Source of the DNA: JAOPZW01 sp963788935
Lineage (GTDB): Bacteria > Actinomycetota > Thermoleophilia > Solirubrobacterales > Solirubrobacteraceae
DNA: 64,000 nucleotides
Assembly: GCA_963788935.1 (NCBI GenBank)
Contig: CAWBIM010000003.1
Coordinates: 558,001-622,000, forward strand
Direction: 5' to 3'
A program made the position numbers and the translations under genes. A model generated the notes under the pieces. That model saw only the letters and a program-made list of their open reading frames with translations, did no database searches and had not been told where the DNA came from. Below are positions 36,019-44,400 of this stretch, in pieces. Every line of letters begins with the position of its first letter. The stretch's first letter is position 1.

Positions 36019-37428
36019 CTAGGGGATCTCGCGCAGCGTGATGAGGTTCGTCGCGCCCGGGGTGCCCGTCGCCCGGCCCGCGGTCAGGACCGCGCGGTCG
36101 CCGGACGCGAGCCCGGCGAAGTCGCGCGCCGCCTCGAGCGCCGAGTCGACCAGCTCGTCGACGGAGTCCGAGACGCCCATCGTCGTCGCCCGCACCGCCC
36201 ACTCGAGCGCGAGCTGGTTGGCCACCCGCGGGTTGTGGGCGAGCGCGATGATCGGCCGCCGCCGGCGGTACTTCGCGCACGCGCGCACGGTGCCGCCGCT
36301 CGACGTCGGGACGATCAGCGCGCAGGCGTCGACGTCGTCGGCGAGGCTGATCGCCGCGTGCATCAGGGCGGCGTCCGGGCCGCTCGGCTCGACCTCGTGC
36401 GCCGCGCCGCGGATCACCGGCGCCTCCTCCGCCGCCTCGGCGATCTGGCCCATCGCGCGGACGGCCTCGACCGGGTTCGCGCCGACGCTCGTCTCGGCCG
36501 ACAGCATCACCGCCGACGTGCCGTCGATGACCGCGTTGGCGACGTCCGCCGCCTCGGCGCGGGTCGGCTCGGCCGAGGACACCATCGACTCGAGCATGTG
36601 GGTGGCGGTGATGACGAGCTTGCCCGCCTGCGTCGAGCGGACGATCGTGTCCTTCTGCATGAGCGGCACGCGCGCGACGCCGGCCTCGACGCCGTAGTCG
36701 CCGCGCGCGACCATGATCCCGTCGGACGCCGCGATCACCTCGTCGAGGCGCTCGTAGCCCTCGACCTTCTCGACCTTGGCGATCGTGCGCGCGTCCGAGC
36801 CGTGCTCGTCCAGGAGGTCGCGCAGCGCCTGCATGTCGGCGCCCGAGCGCACGAAGGACAGCGCGACGAAGTCGGCCTCCATCTCGACGGCGAGGGCGAG
36901 GTCGGCGAGGTCCTTCTCGGTGATCGCGGGCAGCGTCGGGCGGGCGTAGGTGACGGTGATGCCCTTGCGCGGGCTCAGCGGGCCGCGCGAGACGACGCGC
37001 GTGAAGACCGCGCCGGCCTCGACGCGCTCGGCGACCATCCGCGGGACGCCGTCGCCGATCACGATCTCCGAGCGCTCCGTGACGAGGTCGGCGAAGCCGG
37101 CGAAGTCGACGTCGACCCGGCCGTCGCCCGGCGCCGCGTCGGCGCCCGCGAACGTCACGCTGTCGCCGACCTCGACGACGCGCTGCTCGGTCTCGGAGGA
37201 CAGGCGCAGCTTCGGGCCCTGCAGGTCGAACATCAGCGCGACCGGGCGGCCCGCGCGGGCGGCCGCCTCGCGCACCTCCCGCGCCCGGCGGCGGAGGTCG
37301 TCCGGCCCGCCGTGCGAGCAGTTGAGGCGCGCGCAGTCGAGGCCCTCCGCCATGAGTTGGTCGAGGACGCCGGGGCGGTCGGTGGCCGGGCCGAGGGTCG
37401 CCACGATCTTCGTGTGCCGAGCGAACAT
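36019..37428 (-). CDS. pyk: pyruvate kinase
   Basis: 469 residues, normal for bacterial PykA/F. The start HTKIVATLGPATDRPGVLDQ, DLQGPKLRL, TIAKVEKVEGYERLDEVI (active-site Lys), MVARGDYGVEAG and VMLSAETSVGANPVEAV are diagnostic; the final third is the allosteric C domain. It catalyses PEP + ADP to pyruvate + ATP, the last step of glycolysis. ATG 37428 is unambiguous. It stands alone; the 150 bases upstream (37429-37580) hold no further gene. Confidence 0.96.
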   Translation of the reverse strand: MFARHTKIVATLGPATDRPGVLDQLMAEGLDCARLNCSHGGPDDLRRRAREVREAAARAGRPVALMFDLQGPKLRLSSETEQRVVEVGDSVTFAGADAAPGDGRVDVDFAGFADLVTERSEIVIGDGVPRMVAERVEAGAVFTRVVSRGPLSPRKGITVTYARPTLPAITEKDLADLALAVEMEADFVALSFVRSGADMQALRDLLDEHGSDARTIAKVEKVEGYERLDEVIAASDGIMVARGDYGVEAGVARVPLMQKDTIVRSTQAGKLVITATHMLESMVSSAEPTRAEAADVANAVIDGTSAVMLSAETSVGANPVEAVRAMGQIAEAAEEAPVIRGAAHEVEPSGPDAALMHAAISLADDVDACALIVPTSSGGTVRACAKYRRRRPIIALAHNPRVANQLALEWAVRATTMGVSDSVDELVDSALEAARDFAGLASGDRAVLTAGRATGTPGATNLITLREIP

Positions 37429-37580
37429 GGCGCGAGTGTTGCAATCACGGGCGCCGCGTGTGTCGCCGGGTCGTGAGGGGGTGTTTCCCGTACCTGCGGC
37501 GGCCGGTTCTCACGGCTGCCGCGGCGGCGCCGGGGACGGAGGATTCGGCTCCCACCGGACCCCGCCCGAGCAAGGACGAC

Positions 37581-37892
37581 ATGAGCGCATCGCAGAGCAC
37601 CGCCGAGATCCACCGCCTCCCGCCCCACGCGGCCGTCAGCCACGGGGCGAGCCTCTACTTCGAGACGGTCGGGGCGGCGTCCGGCCCGGCCGGCGCGCTG
37701 CGCATCCGCCCCGACGAGGACACGCTCCTGCGCGTGATCTCCGGGACGCTGCGCCTCACGATCGCCAACGTCGAGCACATCCTCGGCCCGGGCGGCGAGG
37801 CGATCGTGCGCGCGGGCCACGCGCATCGGCTCGTCGGCATCGGCGGCGAGGCGCGCTGCGTGATGGGCTTCCGCGCCGCCGTCCGCGGCTAA
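37581..37892 (+). CDS. small cupin-domain protein
   Basis: 103 residues. A single cupin barrel is suggested by RIRPDEDTLLRVISGTLRLT (motif 1) and GEAIVRAGHAHRLVGIGGEA (motif 2), but motif 1 lacks the usual His-x-His, so metal binding is doubtful. ATG 37581 follows AAGGA. Function unknown. It converges with the TetR gene, overlapping its stop by four bases. Confidence 0.75.
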   Translation: MSASQSTAEIHRLPPHAAVSHGASLYFETVGAASGPAGALRIRPDEDTLLRVISGTLRLTIANVEHILGPGGEAIVRAGHAHRLVGIGGEARCVMGFRAAVRG

Positions 37893-38497
37893 TCCGCGGC
37901 GCAGATCGCGTCCACCAGCGCGTGCCACCCGGCGCGCAGCCGGTCGAGCGGCCACCCGAGCGCGTGGCGCGCGTAGAGGTGGTGCGCGGGGTGCAGCATC
38001 GCGAGCATCGCCCGCGCGGTGTACTCCGGGTCGAGGTGCGGCGCCGCCTCGCGCAGCAGGATCGCGAGGTGCGTCGCGACCAGCTGCTCGGGCGCCTGCG
38101 GGCCGCGGGTCGACGGCACCGCGGCCGCCAGGATGTCGGCGTGGCGCTCGAGCAGGTCGAGGTAGCCGTCGCCGAACGCGTGCAGCCGGTCGAGCGCCGG
38201 CGCTCCCGGCCCGAGCGGCGGCGGCCCGGCGATGAGCGCGTCCTGGAACGAGCGCGTGTGGTCGTCGAGCAGCGCGAGCGCCAGCCCGGCCCGGTCGCCG
38301 AAGCGCCGGTACAGCGTGCCGGTGCCGACGCACGCGGCCCGCGCGACGTCGTCCATCGAGACGCGGTCGATGCCGCGCTCGGCGACGAGCTCCGCGGCGG
38401 CGGCGAGGATGCGCGCGCGGTTACGCGCCGCGTCGGCGCGCTCGCGCGGGGTCTGGCCGGAATCGAGGACGGGAAGGTCGTCCACGACCCCGATCAT
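37889..38497 (-). CDS. TetR family regulator
   Basis: 202 residues. ARILAAAAELVAERGIDRVS and MDDVARAACVGTGTLYRRFG form the N-terminal HTH, and the rest is an all-helical TetR ligand domain. The ATG overlaps the TGA of the FMN reductase gene (ATGA), so it is the third gene of a YceI-reductase-TetR operon. It may be the operon's own repressor and is one candidate for the protein recognising the TAGTTG-type operator. That is inference from position. Confidence 0.88.
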   Translation of the reverse strand: MIGVVDDLPVLDSGQTPRERADAARNRARILAAAAELVAERGIDRVSMDDVARAACVGTGTLYRRFGDRAGLALALLDDHTRSFQDALIAGPPPLGPGAPALDRLHAFGDGYLDLLERHADILAAAVPSTRGPQAPEQLVATHLAILLREAAPHLDPEYTARAMLAMLHPAHHLYARHALGWPLDRLRAGWHALVDAICAAD

Positions 38498-39048
38498 GCC
38501 GACTGTTCGACCGGTGCCGCCACCTCGCGGACGAGATCGGAGAGGACATCGCCCAGCCGGGCGGCCAGCTCGGGGTCCGCGAGAGCGCCGTCCGCGGTGA
38601 ACGCGCCGTCGGCCAGGCCGACCGGCAGCTCGTCCTCGAGGACGTGCGCGCCGCTGGCCTTCAGGACCTTGCGGACCTCGGCCTGGGCCCACACCGCGCC
38701 GAACAGGCCGGTGCTCGCGCCGATGACCGCGGCCGGCTTCTCCTTCAGGACGTTGTCCGGGAACGGGCGGGACGCCCAGTCGAGGGCGTTCTTCAGCGCG
38801 CCCGGCAGCGACGCGTTGTACTCGGGCGTCGCGATGAGCAGCGCGTCGGCCTCCTCGACGGCGTCGAGGAAGGCCTGGACGGGCTCGGGCGGCGTGGTCT
38901 CGAGGTCTTCGTCGAAGGCGGGCAGGCCGGCGAGGCCGTCCCACTCCACGAGGACCGCTCCGGGCGGGAGCGCGTCGCCCGCCGCCCGGAGCAGCCTGCG
39001 GTTGTGGGAGCCTCGGCGCAGGCTGCCGGCGATACCGAGGATCCGCAT
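38494..39048 (-). CDS. NADPH-dependent FMN reductase
   Basis: 184 residues, flavodoxin-like: RILGIAGSLRRGSHNRRLLR is the FMN phosphate loop (GSLRxxSxN), and IATPEYNASLPGALKNALDW with IGASTGLFGAVWAQAEVRKV is the family signature (SsuE/ChrR/YieF-like). It reduces FMN, quinones or chromate with NAD(P)H. It begins six bases after the yceI stop, in one operon with it. With YceI, a quinone-binding fold, it supports a quinone-stress function. Confidence 0.9.
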   Translation of the reverse strand: MRILGIAGSLRRGSHNRRLLRAAGDALPPGAVLVEWDGLAGLPAFDEDLETTPPEPVQAFLDAVEEADALLIATPEYNASLPGALKNALDWASRPFPDNVLKEKPAAVIGASTGLFGAVWAQAEVRKVLKASGAHVLEDELPVGLADGAFTADGALADPELAARLGDVLSDLVREVAAPVEQSA

Positions 39049-39054
39049 CGACGG

Positions 39055-39594
39055 CTAGGCCTGCTGCTGCTCGACGAGCGAGACCTCGACGGTCAGCGTG
39101 ACGTCGTTGTTGAGGACGTTGCCGCCGGAGGGCAGGGGCATGTTCCAGTTCATGTCCCACTCGGTGCGGTCGATGACGGCCTCGAGGTTGAGGTGCCCGC
39201 GGGTGTTGCCGAACGCGTCGGCGGCCGGCGCGGTCCAGGTGCCCTTGGCCTCGACGGGCTTCGTGATGCCCTTGATGGTCAGCTCGCCCTGGACGACGGC
39301 GGTGCCGTCCTCGCGGAGGTCGAGCTCGCTCGAGGCGAACGTGACCTCGGGGTGGTTGGCGGCGTCGAAGAACTCGGCGCTGAGCACGTGGGCCCGGAAC
39401 TGCTCCGGGGTGCGGATCGAGATCGACTCGACCTGCGCGGTGCCGACGAGCCGGCCACCCTCGAGCGTCGCCTCGACGGCGTCGAGCGTGCCGCGGAAGA
39501 CGGAGACGCCCTGATAGCGGACGGCGAAGCCGAAGCTCGAGTGGATCGGATCGGCGTTGTAGGTGCCGGCGAGCGGCGTGGAAGTTGCGGCCAT
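39055..39594 (-). CDS. YceI family protein (second copy)
   Basis: 179 residues from ATG 39594, preceded by GAGGA. GTYNADPIHSSFGFAVRYQG, SAEFFDAANHPEVTFASSEL and ELTIKGITKPVEAKGTW match YceI. It is clearly related to but diverged from the copy at 6565. No signal peptide is seen. A longer frame reaches 39633, but that part forms an RNA stem-loop, so 39594 is preferred. First gene of the operon with FMN reductase and TetR. Confidence 0.9.
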   Translation of the reverse strand: MAATSTPLAGTYNADPIHSSFGFAVRYQGVSVFRGTLDAVEATLEGGRLVGTAQVESISIRTPEQFRAHVLSAEFFDAANHPEVTFASSELDLREDGTAVVQGELTIKGITKPVEAKGTWTAPAADAFGNTRGHLNLEAVIDRTEWDMNWNMPLPSGGNVLNNDVTLTVEVSLVEQQQA

Positions 39595-39633
39595 GGGAGT
39601 GGTCCTCCTCGGGAGTGTTGTGCGAACCGGCAC

Positions 39634-39657
39634 GTAAGCGGAGGGGACTCCGGTTAC
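39634..39657 (-). other. stem-loop in the yceI leader
   Basis: GTAAGCGGAG (39634-39643) pairs with CTCCGGTTAC (39648-39657) with one mismatch around a GGGA loop. It lies between the promoter (-10 at 39669) and the ribosome site of the second yceI gene, so it would be in the 5' UTR. It may stabilise the mRNA or modulate translation; no known riboswitch class is recognised. Confidence 0.45.
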
Positions 39658-39668
39658 GTCGGAGGACC

Positions 39669-39699
39669 ACTATAGCGCAAGAGATTGCAGATGCAACTA
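39669..39699 (-). promoter_or_regulatory. yceI-2 promoter with overlapping operator
   Basis: On the minus strand TTGCAT (39691-39696), 16 bases, TATAGT (39669-39674) is a good sigma-70-type promoter. The palindrome TTGCAGATGCAA (39685-39696), with CAACTA at 39694-39699, covers the -35, so binding would repress. It is the weakest left-arm copy of the TAGTTG-N6-CAACTA element. It also overlaps the stop of the upstream XRE gene (39697). Confidence 0.65.
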
Positions 39700-40497
39700 C
39701 CCCGGGCGCGACGCTGTCAGCACACGAGCCGTGGCGTCGTCGGCGGGGAAGAACGACTCGATCGCGAGCTCCGACACCGTCACGTCGGTCGCGGTGCCGA
39801 ACGTCGTCGCGGTGCTGATGAACGTGAGCTCGTCGTCCGCGACCCGGAGCCGCAGCGGGACCGCGATCGCGCCCGCCTCGAGGTCCGGCACGTGGCCGCC
39901 CTCCGCGCCGGGGTACCCGGCCAGCTCCTCGTGAAGCGCGAACAGCGCCGGGTCGCCGCTGACGACCGCCTGGCGGCCGAGGCGGTCGAGGAGGTGCGCG
40001 CGCCACTCGCCGAGGTTGACGATGCGCGGCGCCATGCCCTCCGGATGCAGGCTGAGGCGCAGCACGTTGACCGGCGGCTCGAGCAGGTGCGCCGCGGCGC
40101 CCTCGATCAGGAGCGGCACGGCGCGGTTGGCCGAGACGAGCCCCCAGTGGCGGTCGACGACGACCGCCGGGTAGGGCTCGTGGCCGCGCAGGACGCGGTC
40201 GATCGCCTCGCGCACCGGGCCCATCTCCGGCGCGTCGAGGTCGTGCTGGGCGTAGGCGGGCGCGTAGCCGGCGGCGAGCAGCAGCGTGTTGCGGTCGCGC
40301 AGCGGGACGTCGAGATGCTCGGCCAACTGGATCACCATCTCCGCGCTCGGCTTGGACCGCCCCGTCTCGACGAAGCTCAGGTGCCGGGCCGACACGCCCG
40401 CCTCGAGCGCGAGGTCCTGCTGGCTCATCCGCCGCCGGCCGCGCCAGTCGCGCAGCAGGCTTCCGATGCGGGGGCGGTCGGCGACCGGGGAGGGCAT
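39697..40497 (-). CDS. XRE-family regulator with MmyB-like ligand-binding domain
   Basis: 266 residues. GRRRMSQQDLALEAGVSARH and SFVETGRSKPSAEMVIQLAE form a Cro/CI-type HTH in the first 70 residues. The remainder (PAVVVDRHWGLVSANRAVPL, NVLRLSLHPEGMAPRIVNLG) is the PAS-like MmyB domain, which binds fatty-acid-like ligands in Streptomyces. ATG 40497. It lies upstream of the yceI-2 operon on the same strand, with the operon's promoter at its 3' end. Targets unknown. Confidence 0.87.
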   Translation of the reverse strand: MPSPVADRPRIGSLLRDWRGRRRMSQQDLALEAGVSARHLSFVETGRSKPSAEMVIQLAEHLDVPLRDRNTLLLAAGYAPAYAQHDLDAPEMGPVREAIDRVLRGHEPYPAVVVDRHWGLVSANRAVPLLIEGAAAHLLEPPVNVLRLSLHPEGMAPRIVNLGEWRAHLLDRLGRQAVVSGDPALFALHEELAGYPGAEGGHVPDLEAGAIAVPLRLRVADDELTFISTATTFGTATDVTVSELAIESFFPADDATARVLTASRPG

Positions 40498-40564
40498 GGC
40501 CGCCACGCTAGCGGCGGCCCCGCGGCCGGGCGATGACCTCGGAGGTAAGCGCGCGGCGCGCGGG

Positions 40565-40909
40565 CTACCGGCGCCGGCGGGCGGCGCCGCGCGAGGCGAC
40601 GTCCTCGACCCAGGCGCGCCCTTCGGCCGTGGCCGTGTAGCCGAGCTCGCCGCCGCCGACGAGCTCGCCATCGAGCATCCCGGCCCGTTCGAGCGTGCGC
40701 AGCGCGCCGCCCGCGGTGGCCCGCGAGAGGCCGAGTGCGGCCGCCGCCTGCCGGGCGGTGATGCGGCGCTCGTCGAGGACGAGGCGCATCGCCGCGAAGT
40801 GGCGGCTCGTGAGGGCGGGCTCCCGCGCGATCCGCGGCGCGGCGGTCGCGGCGGCCGGCCGGGTCGGGGCGGGCGCGGAGCGGGTGTTCTCGGGGGACGG
40901 TTTGGTCAT
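40565..40909 (-). CDS. winged-helix DNA-binding protein
   Basis: 114 residues. After a ~35-residue proline/alanine-rich head comes a compact wHTH: HFAAMRLVLDERRITARQAA, LGLSRATAGGALRTLERAGM and a wing GGGELGYTATAEGRAWVEDV, with a basic C-terminal tail. It resembles the core of MarR/IclR-like domains without their dimerisation helices. Target unknown. The 220 bases upstream (40910-41130) contain only a doubtful 66-codon frame. Confidence 0.68.
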   Translation of the reverse strand: MTKPSPENTRSAPAPTRPAAATAAPRIAREPALTSRHFAAMRLVLDERRITARQAAAALGLSRATAGGALRTLERAGMLDGELVGGGELGYTATAEGRAWVEDVASRGAARRRR

Positions 40910-41130
40910 GCGGGCGGCCGCCGGGAGCCCCGGCTACCCCGAGGCCGTCGTGGGTAGTCGCAGTCGACGCCCGCCGGGTGCGCGCACGCTACGCGGCGCC
41001 CCGAACGGCCCGACAGCGCAGAAGCCGCGGACGCGTGGTGCGCGATGCCGCAGGCCAGGCCGGCGCGTCTGGCGCGAGGCGTCGCGGATGACCCCGTCTC
41101 GTCCATCGGCTCGAGTCCTCGTCTCCGGCG

Positions 41131-42516
41131 TCAGGTGCGGACGGCCTGCGCGGCGTCGAGCAGCTCGGCGCGCGACGCGAGCTTGACCCGCGGGCGGCCC
41201 TCGGCGCGGCCGCGCTCGAGCTCCTGGCCCGCGATCGCGCGCCAGCCGTCGCCGGAGACGAGGTCCGGCCGCCGTTCGGCGAGGAGCGCGTCGATCCCCT
41301 CCCGGGGCGCCGCCGCCCCGGCGAGCGTCCCGGCGGCGAGGTCCTCGACCAGCGCGGCCATGGTCTCGTCGGCATCGCGCTTGTTCGTGCCGAGGATCCC
41401 GGTCGGCCCGCGCTTGATCCAGCCGACGGCGTAGACGCCGGGCAGCGGCCGGCCGTCGGGGGTGAGCACGCGGCCGCCCTCGTTGGGCAGCACGTAGCGG
41501 CGCTCCTCGAAGGGCACGTCGGGCAGGGGCACGGCGCGGTAGCCGACCGAGCGCAGGACGAGCCCGCATTCGATCGTCTCGACCTCGTCGCCGGCCGGCC
41601 GCGCGCGCAGCGTGCCGTCCTCCTCGCGGACGATCGCGTTGCGGCGGACGTCGACGGCCTCCACGCGGCCCTCGCCCCGGATCTCGACGGGCGAGCGCAG
41701 GAAGCGCAGGTCGATGCGGCGCGCGGCGCCCGCGTCGGGCTCCCCGGCGGCGAACGCCTGCAGCAGCTCGACGTTCTTGCGCGCGGTGAAGGTCCCTTCG
41801 GCATCGAGCCATTCGCGCGACACCTGGTCGAGCTCGATGTCGGCGGGGTCGACGTGCAGGGCGACGCCGTCCAGGCGCCCGAGCTCGCGCAGCTCGGCGC
41901 TCGTGAACGCGGCCTGGGCGGGGCCGCGACGGCCGAGCACGACGACCTCGCGGACGCGGCTCGCGCGCAGCGCCTCGAGCGCGTGGTCGGCGATGTCGGT
42001 GCGCCCGAGCTCGTCCGGGCCGAGCGTGAGGATGCGGACGACGTCGGCCGCGACGTTGCCGTTGCCGATGACCACGGCGCGCTCGGCGGACAGGTCGAAC
42101 TCGAGCTCGCGGTAGTCGGGGTGGCCGTTGTACCAGCCGACGAACGACGTGGCCGCCCAGCTCCCGGGCAGGTCCTCGCCGGGGATGCCGAGCGACTTGT
42201 CGGTCTGCGCGCCGGTCGCGTAGACGACCGCGTCGTAGTGCTCCATGAGCTCGCCGTGGGAGATGTCGACGCCGACCTCGACGTTGCCGAGGAACCGGCA
42301 GCCGCGGCGCAGGGTCTGGCGGTCGAAGGTGTCCTCGAGGCGCTTGATCTCCTGGTGGTCGGGCGCGACGCCGCCGCGCAGCAGGCCCCACGGCGTGGGC
42401 AGGCGCTCGAAGAGGTCGATGTCGGCGTCGCCGCGCGCGCGCAACAGGGACGCGGCCGCGAAGGCGCCGGCGGGCCCGGCGCCGACGATCGCCACGCGGG
42501 GGCGCTCGGGGGCCAT
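41131..42516 (-). CDS. FprA-type ferredoxin reductase (second copy), coupled to a ferredoxin gene
   Basis: 461 residues. VAIVGAGPAGAFAAASLLRA (FAD), PTPWGLLRGGVAPDHQEIKR (adrenodoxin-reductase signature), VVIGNGNVAADVVRILTLGP (NADP) and VYAVGWIKRGPTGILGTNKR. It is diverged from the copy at 17511. ATG 42516 overlaps the stop of the 7Fe ferredoxin gene, so the pair is an NADPH-to-ferredoxin electron-transfer unit. The electron acceptor is not encoded nearby. Confidence 0.92.
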   Translation of the reverse strand: MAPERPRVAIVGAGPAGAFAAASLLRARGDADIDLFERLPTPWGLLRGGVAPDHQEIKRLEDTFDRQTLRRGCRFLGNVEVGVDISHGELMEHYDAVVYATGAQTDKSLGIPGEDLPGSWAATSFVGWYNGHPDYRELEFDLSAERAVVIGNGNVAADVVRILTLGPDELGRTDIADHALEALRASRVREVVVLGRRGPAQAAFTSAELRELGRLDGVALHVDPADIELDQVSREWLDAEGTFTARKNVELLQAFAAGEPDAGAARRIDLRFLRSPVEIRGEGRVEAVDVRRNAIVREEDGTLRARPAGDEVETIECGLVLRSVGYRAVPLPDVPFEERRYVLPNEGGRVLTPDGRPLPGVYAVGWIKRGPTGILGTNKRDADETMAALVEDLAAGTLAGAAAPREGIDALLAERRPDLVSGDGWRAIAGQELERGRAEGRPRVKLASRAELLDAAQAVRT

Positions 42517-42797
42517 CACGCCGCCGTGCGCTCGGCCGTGCCGAGCTCGGCGAAGAACTCGCCGTTGAGGTCGAGCGCGTAGTCGTACTTCGCGGGCAGC
42601 TCGAAGTCGGGGAAGATCGCGTCGACCGGGCAGGCCTCGACGCACGCGTCGCAGTCGATGCAGACGCCCGGATCGATGTAGAGCTGCTCCGCGGTCTCGA
42701 AGTCGGGCGCGCCCGGTTTGGGGTGGATGCAGTCCACCGGGCAGACCTCGATGCACGAGTCGTCCTTGATGCAACTGCCGACGATGACGTAGGTCAT
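42516..42797 (-). CDS. fdxA: 7Fe-8S ferredoxin
   Basis: 93 residues from ATG 42797. CIKDDSCIEVCPVDCIHP is the [3Fe-4S]-type cluster (the second cysteine of CxxCxxC is replaced by Asp) and CIDCDACVEACPVDAIFP the [4Fe-4S] cluster, followed by the ~35-residue C-terminal tail typical of actinobacterial FdxA. Its TGA overlaps the ATG of the FprA gene. An inverted repeat 19 bases upstream suggests regulated expression. Confidence 0.93.
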   Translation of the reverse strand: MTYVIVGSCIKDDSCIEVCPVDCIHPKPGAPDFETAEQLYIDPGVCIDCDACVEACPVDAIFPDFELPAKYDYALDLNGEFFAELGTAERTAA

Positions 42798-42815
42798 GGG
42801 CCAGCCAGGGTACAA

Positions 42816-42845
42816 ACTGCCGAAACCGGACCGTGTTTCGGTAGT
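42816..42845. promoter_or_regulatory. 11-bp inverted repeat upstream of the ferredoxin operon
   Basis: ACTGCCGAAAC (42816-42826) and GTTTCGGTAGT (42835-42845) are inverted repeats with one G/T mismatch, eight bases apart. On the minus strand a -10-like TACCCT (42807-42812) lies between it and the ATG at 42797. The repeat would therefore cover the spacer and -35, fitting a repressor or activator operator. The remaining DNA to 43050 is GC-rich without a gene. Confidence 0.55.
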
Positions 42846-43050
42846 TGGCGCGTGCGGCGACTTCGCCGGAGCCGGCCGTGCGCGGGCGGCCGGGTCCGCG
42901 CGTCGGACACGGGCGGGCGGCGGCCGCCCGCGGGCGGCTATGAACGGCCGATCCCCGACTCCGCCACCGCATCGCGCGCGCTGGCGTTCCGCGGCGGCGT
43001 CGGCGCCGCGGCGCGCACCGTCGGGCTGCCGTACGGCTACACGCATCACG

Positions 43051-43396
43051 GTGTGGTCGACGGCGCAGACGACCATCGCCGAGCACGGGACGCCGCGGGT
43101 CTGGGAGATCGCGCTCTACGCGCTCGGCGCGGTGACGGCGTACTGGGCGGCGCGCGCGTGGGCGGCGGGGACGGCCACGGAGCGCGACGGGACCCACGCC
43201 ACCGCCCACCCCGCGCTGCGCGGATGGGTGGTGCAGGCCGCCGCGATCGCGACGCCGGTCGCCGCGGCCGCCGTGCTCGCGCGAGGCGCTGCCGAGCGCG
43301 GTGTGCTGGCCGCTGGCGGGGATCGTGACCGTGCTCGGCTACCTCGGGGTCATGGGCCTCAGTCACGCGCTCGCCGCCCGCGCGGGGGACGACTGA
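43051..43396 (+). CDS. small membrane protein of unknown function (frameshifted)
   Basis: From GTG 43051: HGTPRVWEIALYALGAVTAY (helix 1) and LRGWVVQAAAIATPVAAAAV (helix 2). After a break near 43280 the other frame gives CWPLAGIVTVLGYLGVMGLS (helix 3) and ends at TGA 43396. The 346-base span is 3n+1. It is a predicted three-helix protein of ~114 residues without a recognised family, ten bases before the Crp-like regulator gene. Confidence 0.55.
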
Positions 43397-43406
43397 GGCG
43401 CGCGGC

Positions 43407-44137
43407 ATGGCGTACCCCGCCGGATGGGTCCCGCTGCTGCAGGTCGACCAGGACCTGGCTGCGCGGCTGACTCCGGCGACGGTGGCCGAAGCCGCGCCGC
43501 TGGCGTTCGCCGCCACGGAGTGGCTCGGCCCGGGCGAGTGGCGACCGCGCGCCCCCGCCCCCGAGGAGCGTTCCGCCCACCTCGGCCTGCTCGTCGTGGA
43601 CGGGTTCCTCGCGCGCCGGGTCGACGTCCTCGAGCGGCCGGTCACCGAGCTGCTCGGACGCGGGGACCTGCTCCTGCCGTGGGAGCCCGACCAGACCGAC
43701 CCCTTCGCCTCCGGAATGCGCTGGGAGGTGCTCGAGGAGGTCCGGGTCGCGATCCTCGACCACCGCTTCACCGCGCTTCTCGGCCGCTGGCCGGACCTCA
43801 CCGCCGCGCTCGTCGGCCGGGCCGTCTCGCGCTCGCGCCAGCTTCGCCCTGAGCCTCGCGATCAGCCAGCTCGTCGGGATCGACCTGCGCGTGCTGGCGA
43901 TGCTGTGGCACATCGGCGGACCGGTGGGGGCACGAGGGCCCCGACGGTGTGCGCCTCCCCGTCCACCTGACGCACGAGCTCCTCGCGAGCCTCGTGTCGG
44001 CACAGCGCGCGACGGTGACCCGCGCGCTCGGGACGCTGGCCGACCGCGGCGAGCTCTCGCGCCGCGAGGACGGGCTGCTCGTCCTCCACGGGTCGCCGCC
44101 CGCGCAGTTCCGCCGGGCCGCCGGCCCGGCGGACTGA
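43407..44137 (+). CDS. Crp/Fnr family regulator (two frameshifts)
   Basis: ATG 43407. The first ~140 residues (GLLVVDGFLARRVDVLERPV, ELLGRGDLLLPWEPDQ) fit a cyclic-nucleotide-binding beta barrel of the degenerate type seen in Crp-like actinobacterial regulators. After breaks near 43840 and 43925 come SFALSLAISQLVGIDLRVLA (dimer helix) and PVHLTHELLASLVSAQRATV with VTRALGTLADRGELSRREDG, a Crp HTH. The span is 731 bases (3n+2). A CRP-type site lies 60 bases downstream before the multicopper oxidase gene. Confidence 0.78.
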
Positions 44138-44199
44138 ACGCCCATCACCGGCCGGCGCGTCACACGGCTGACGGGATCGGAGGCGGCTCGCCCTTTCGA

Positions 44200-44215
44200 T
44201 GTGACGCCGGTCACC
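44200..44215. promoter_or_regulatory. CRP/FNR-type binding site
   Basis: TGTGA (44200-44204), six bases, TCACC (44211-44215) matches the CRP consensus TGTGA-N6-TCACA in nine of ten positions. It is in the 263-base gap between the Crp-like gene and the multicopper oxidase. The remaining gap holds a ribosome site (AAAAAGGAGA) before 44401 and no gene. Confidence 0.5.
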
Positions 44216-44400
44216 GGCACCCACGCCATCGCGCACGCAGGAAGGGTCGTTCGGTCGGTGATCTGCGGCCGGCCGACGAAGAGAATCGCACTGTCACCTC
44301 GGTCGGTGTGTGGCGGAAAAAGAGCCCACACCTCCCTGCGCGCCCGCGGTGCACATCGCCCCCCTTTCGTCCTTCGTACTGTCGGAAAAAGGAGACGTTG

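Noticed and set aside
40906..41106. 66-codon minus-strand frame ending in an ATGA overlap with the wHTH gene
   Set aside because: Third positions contain many A/T compared with genes here, and the sequence is low-complexity Arg/Pro/Ser; the overlap alone is not enough.
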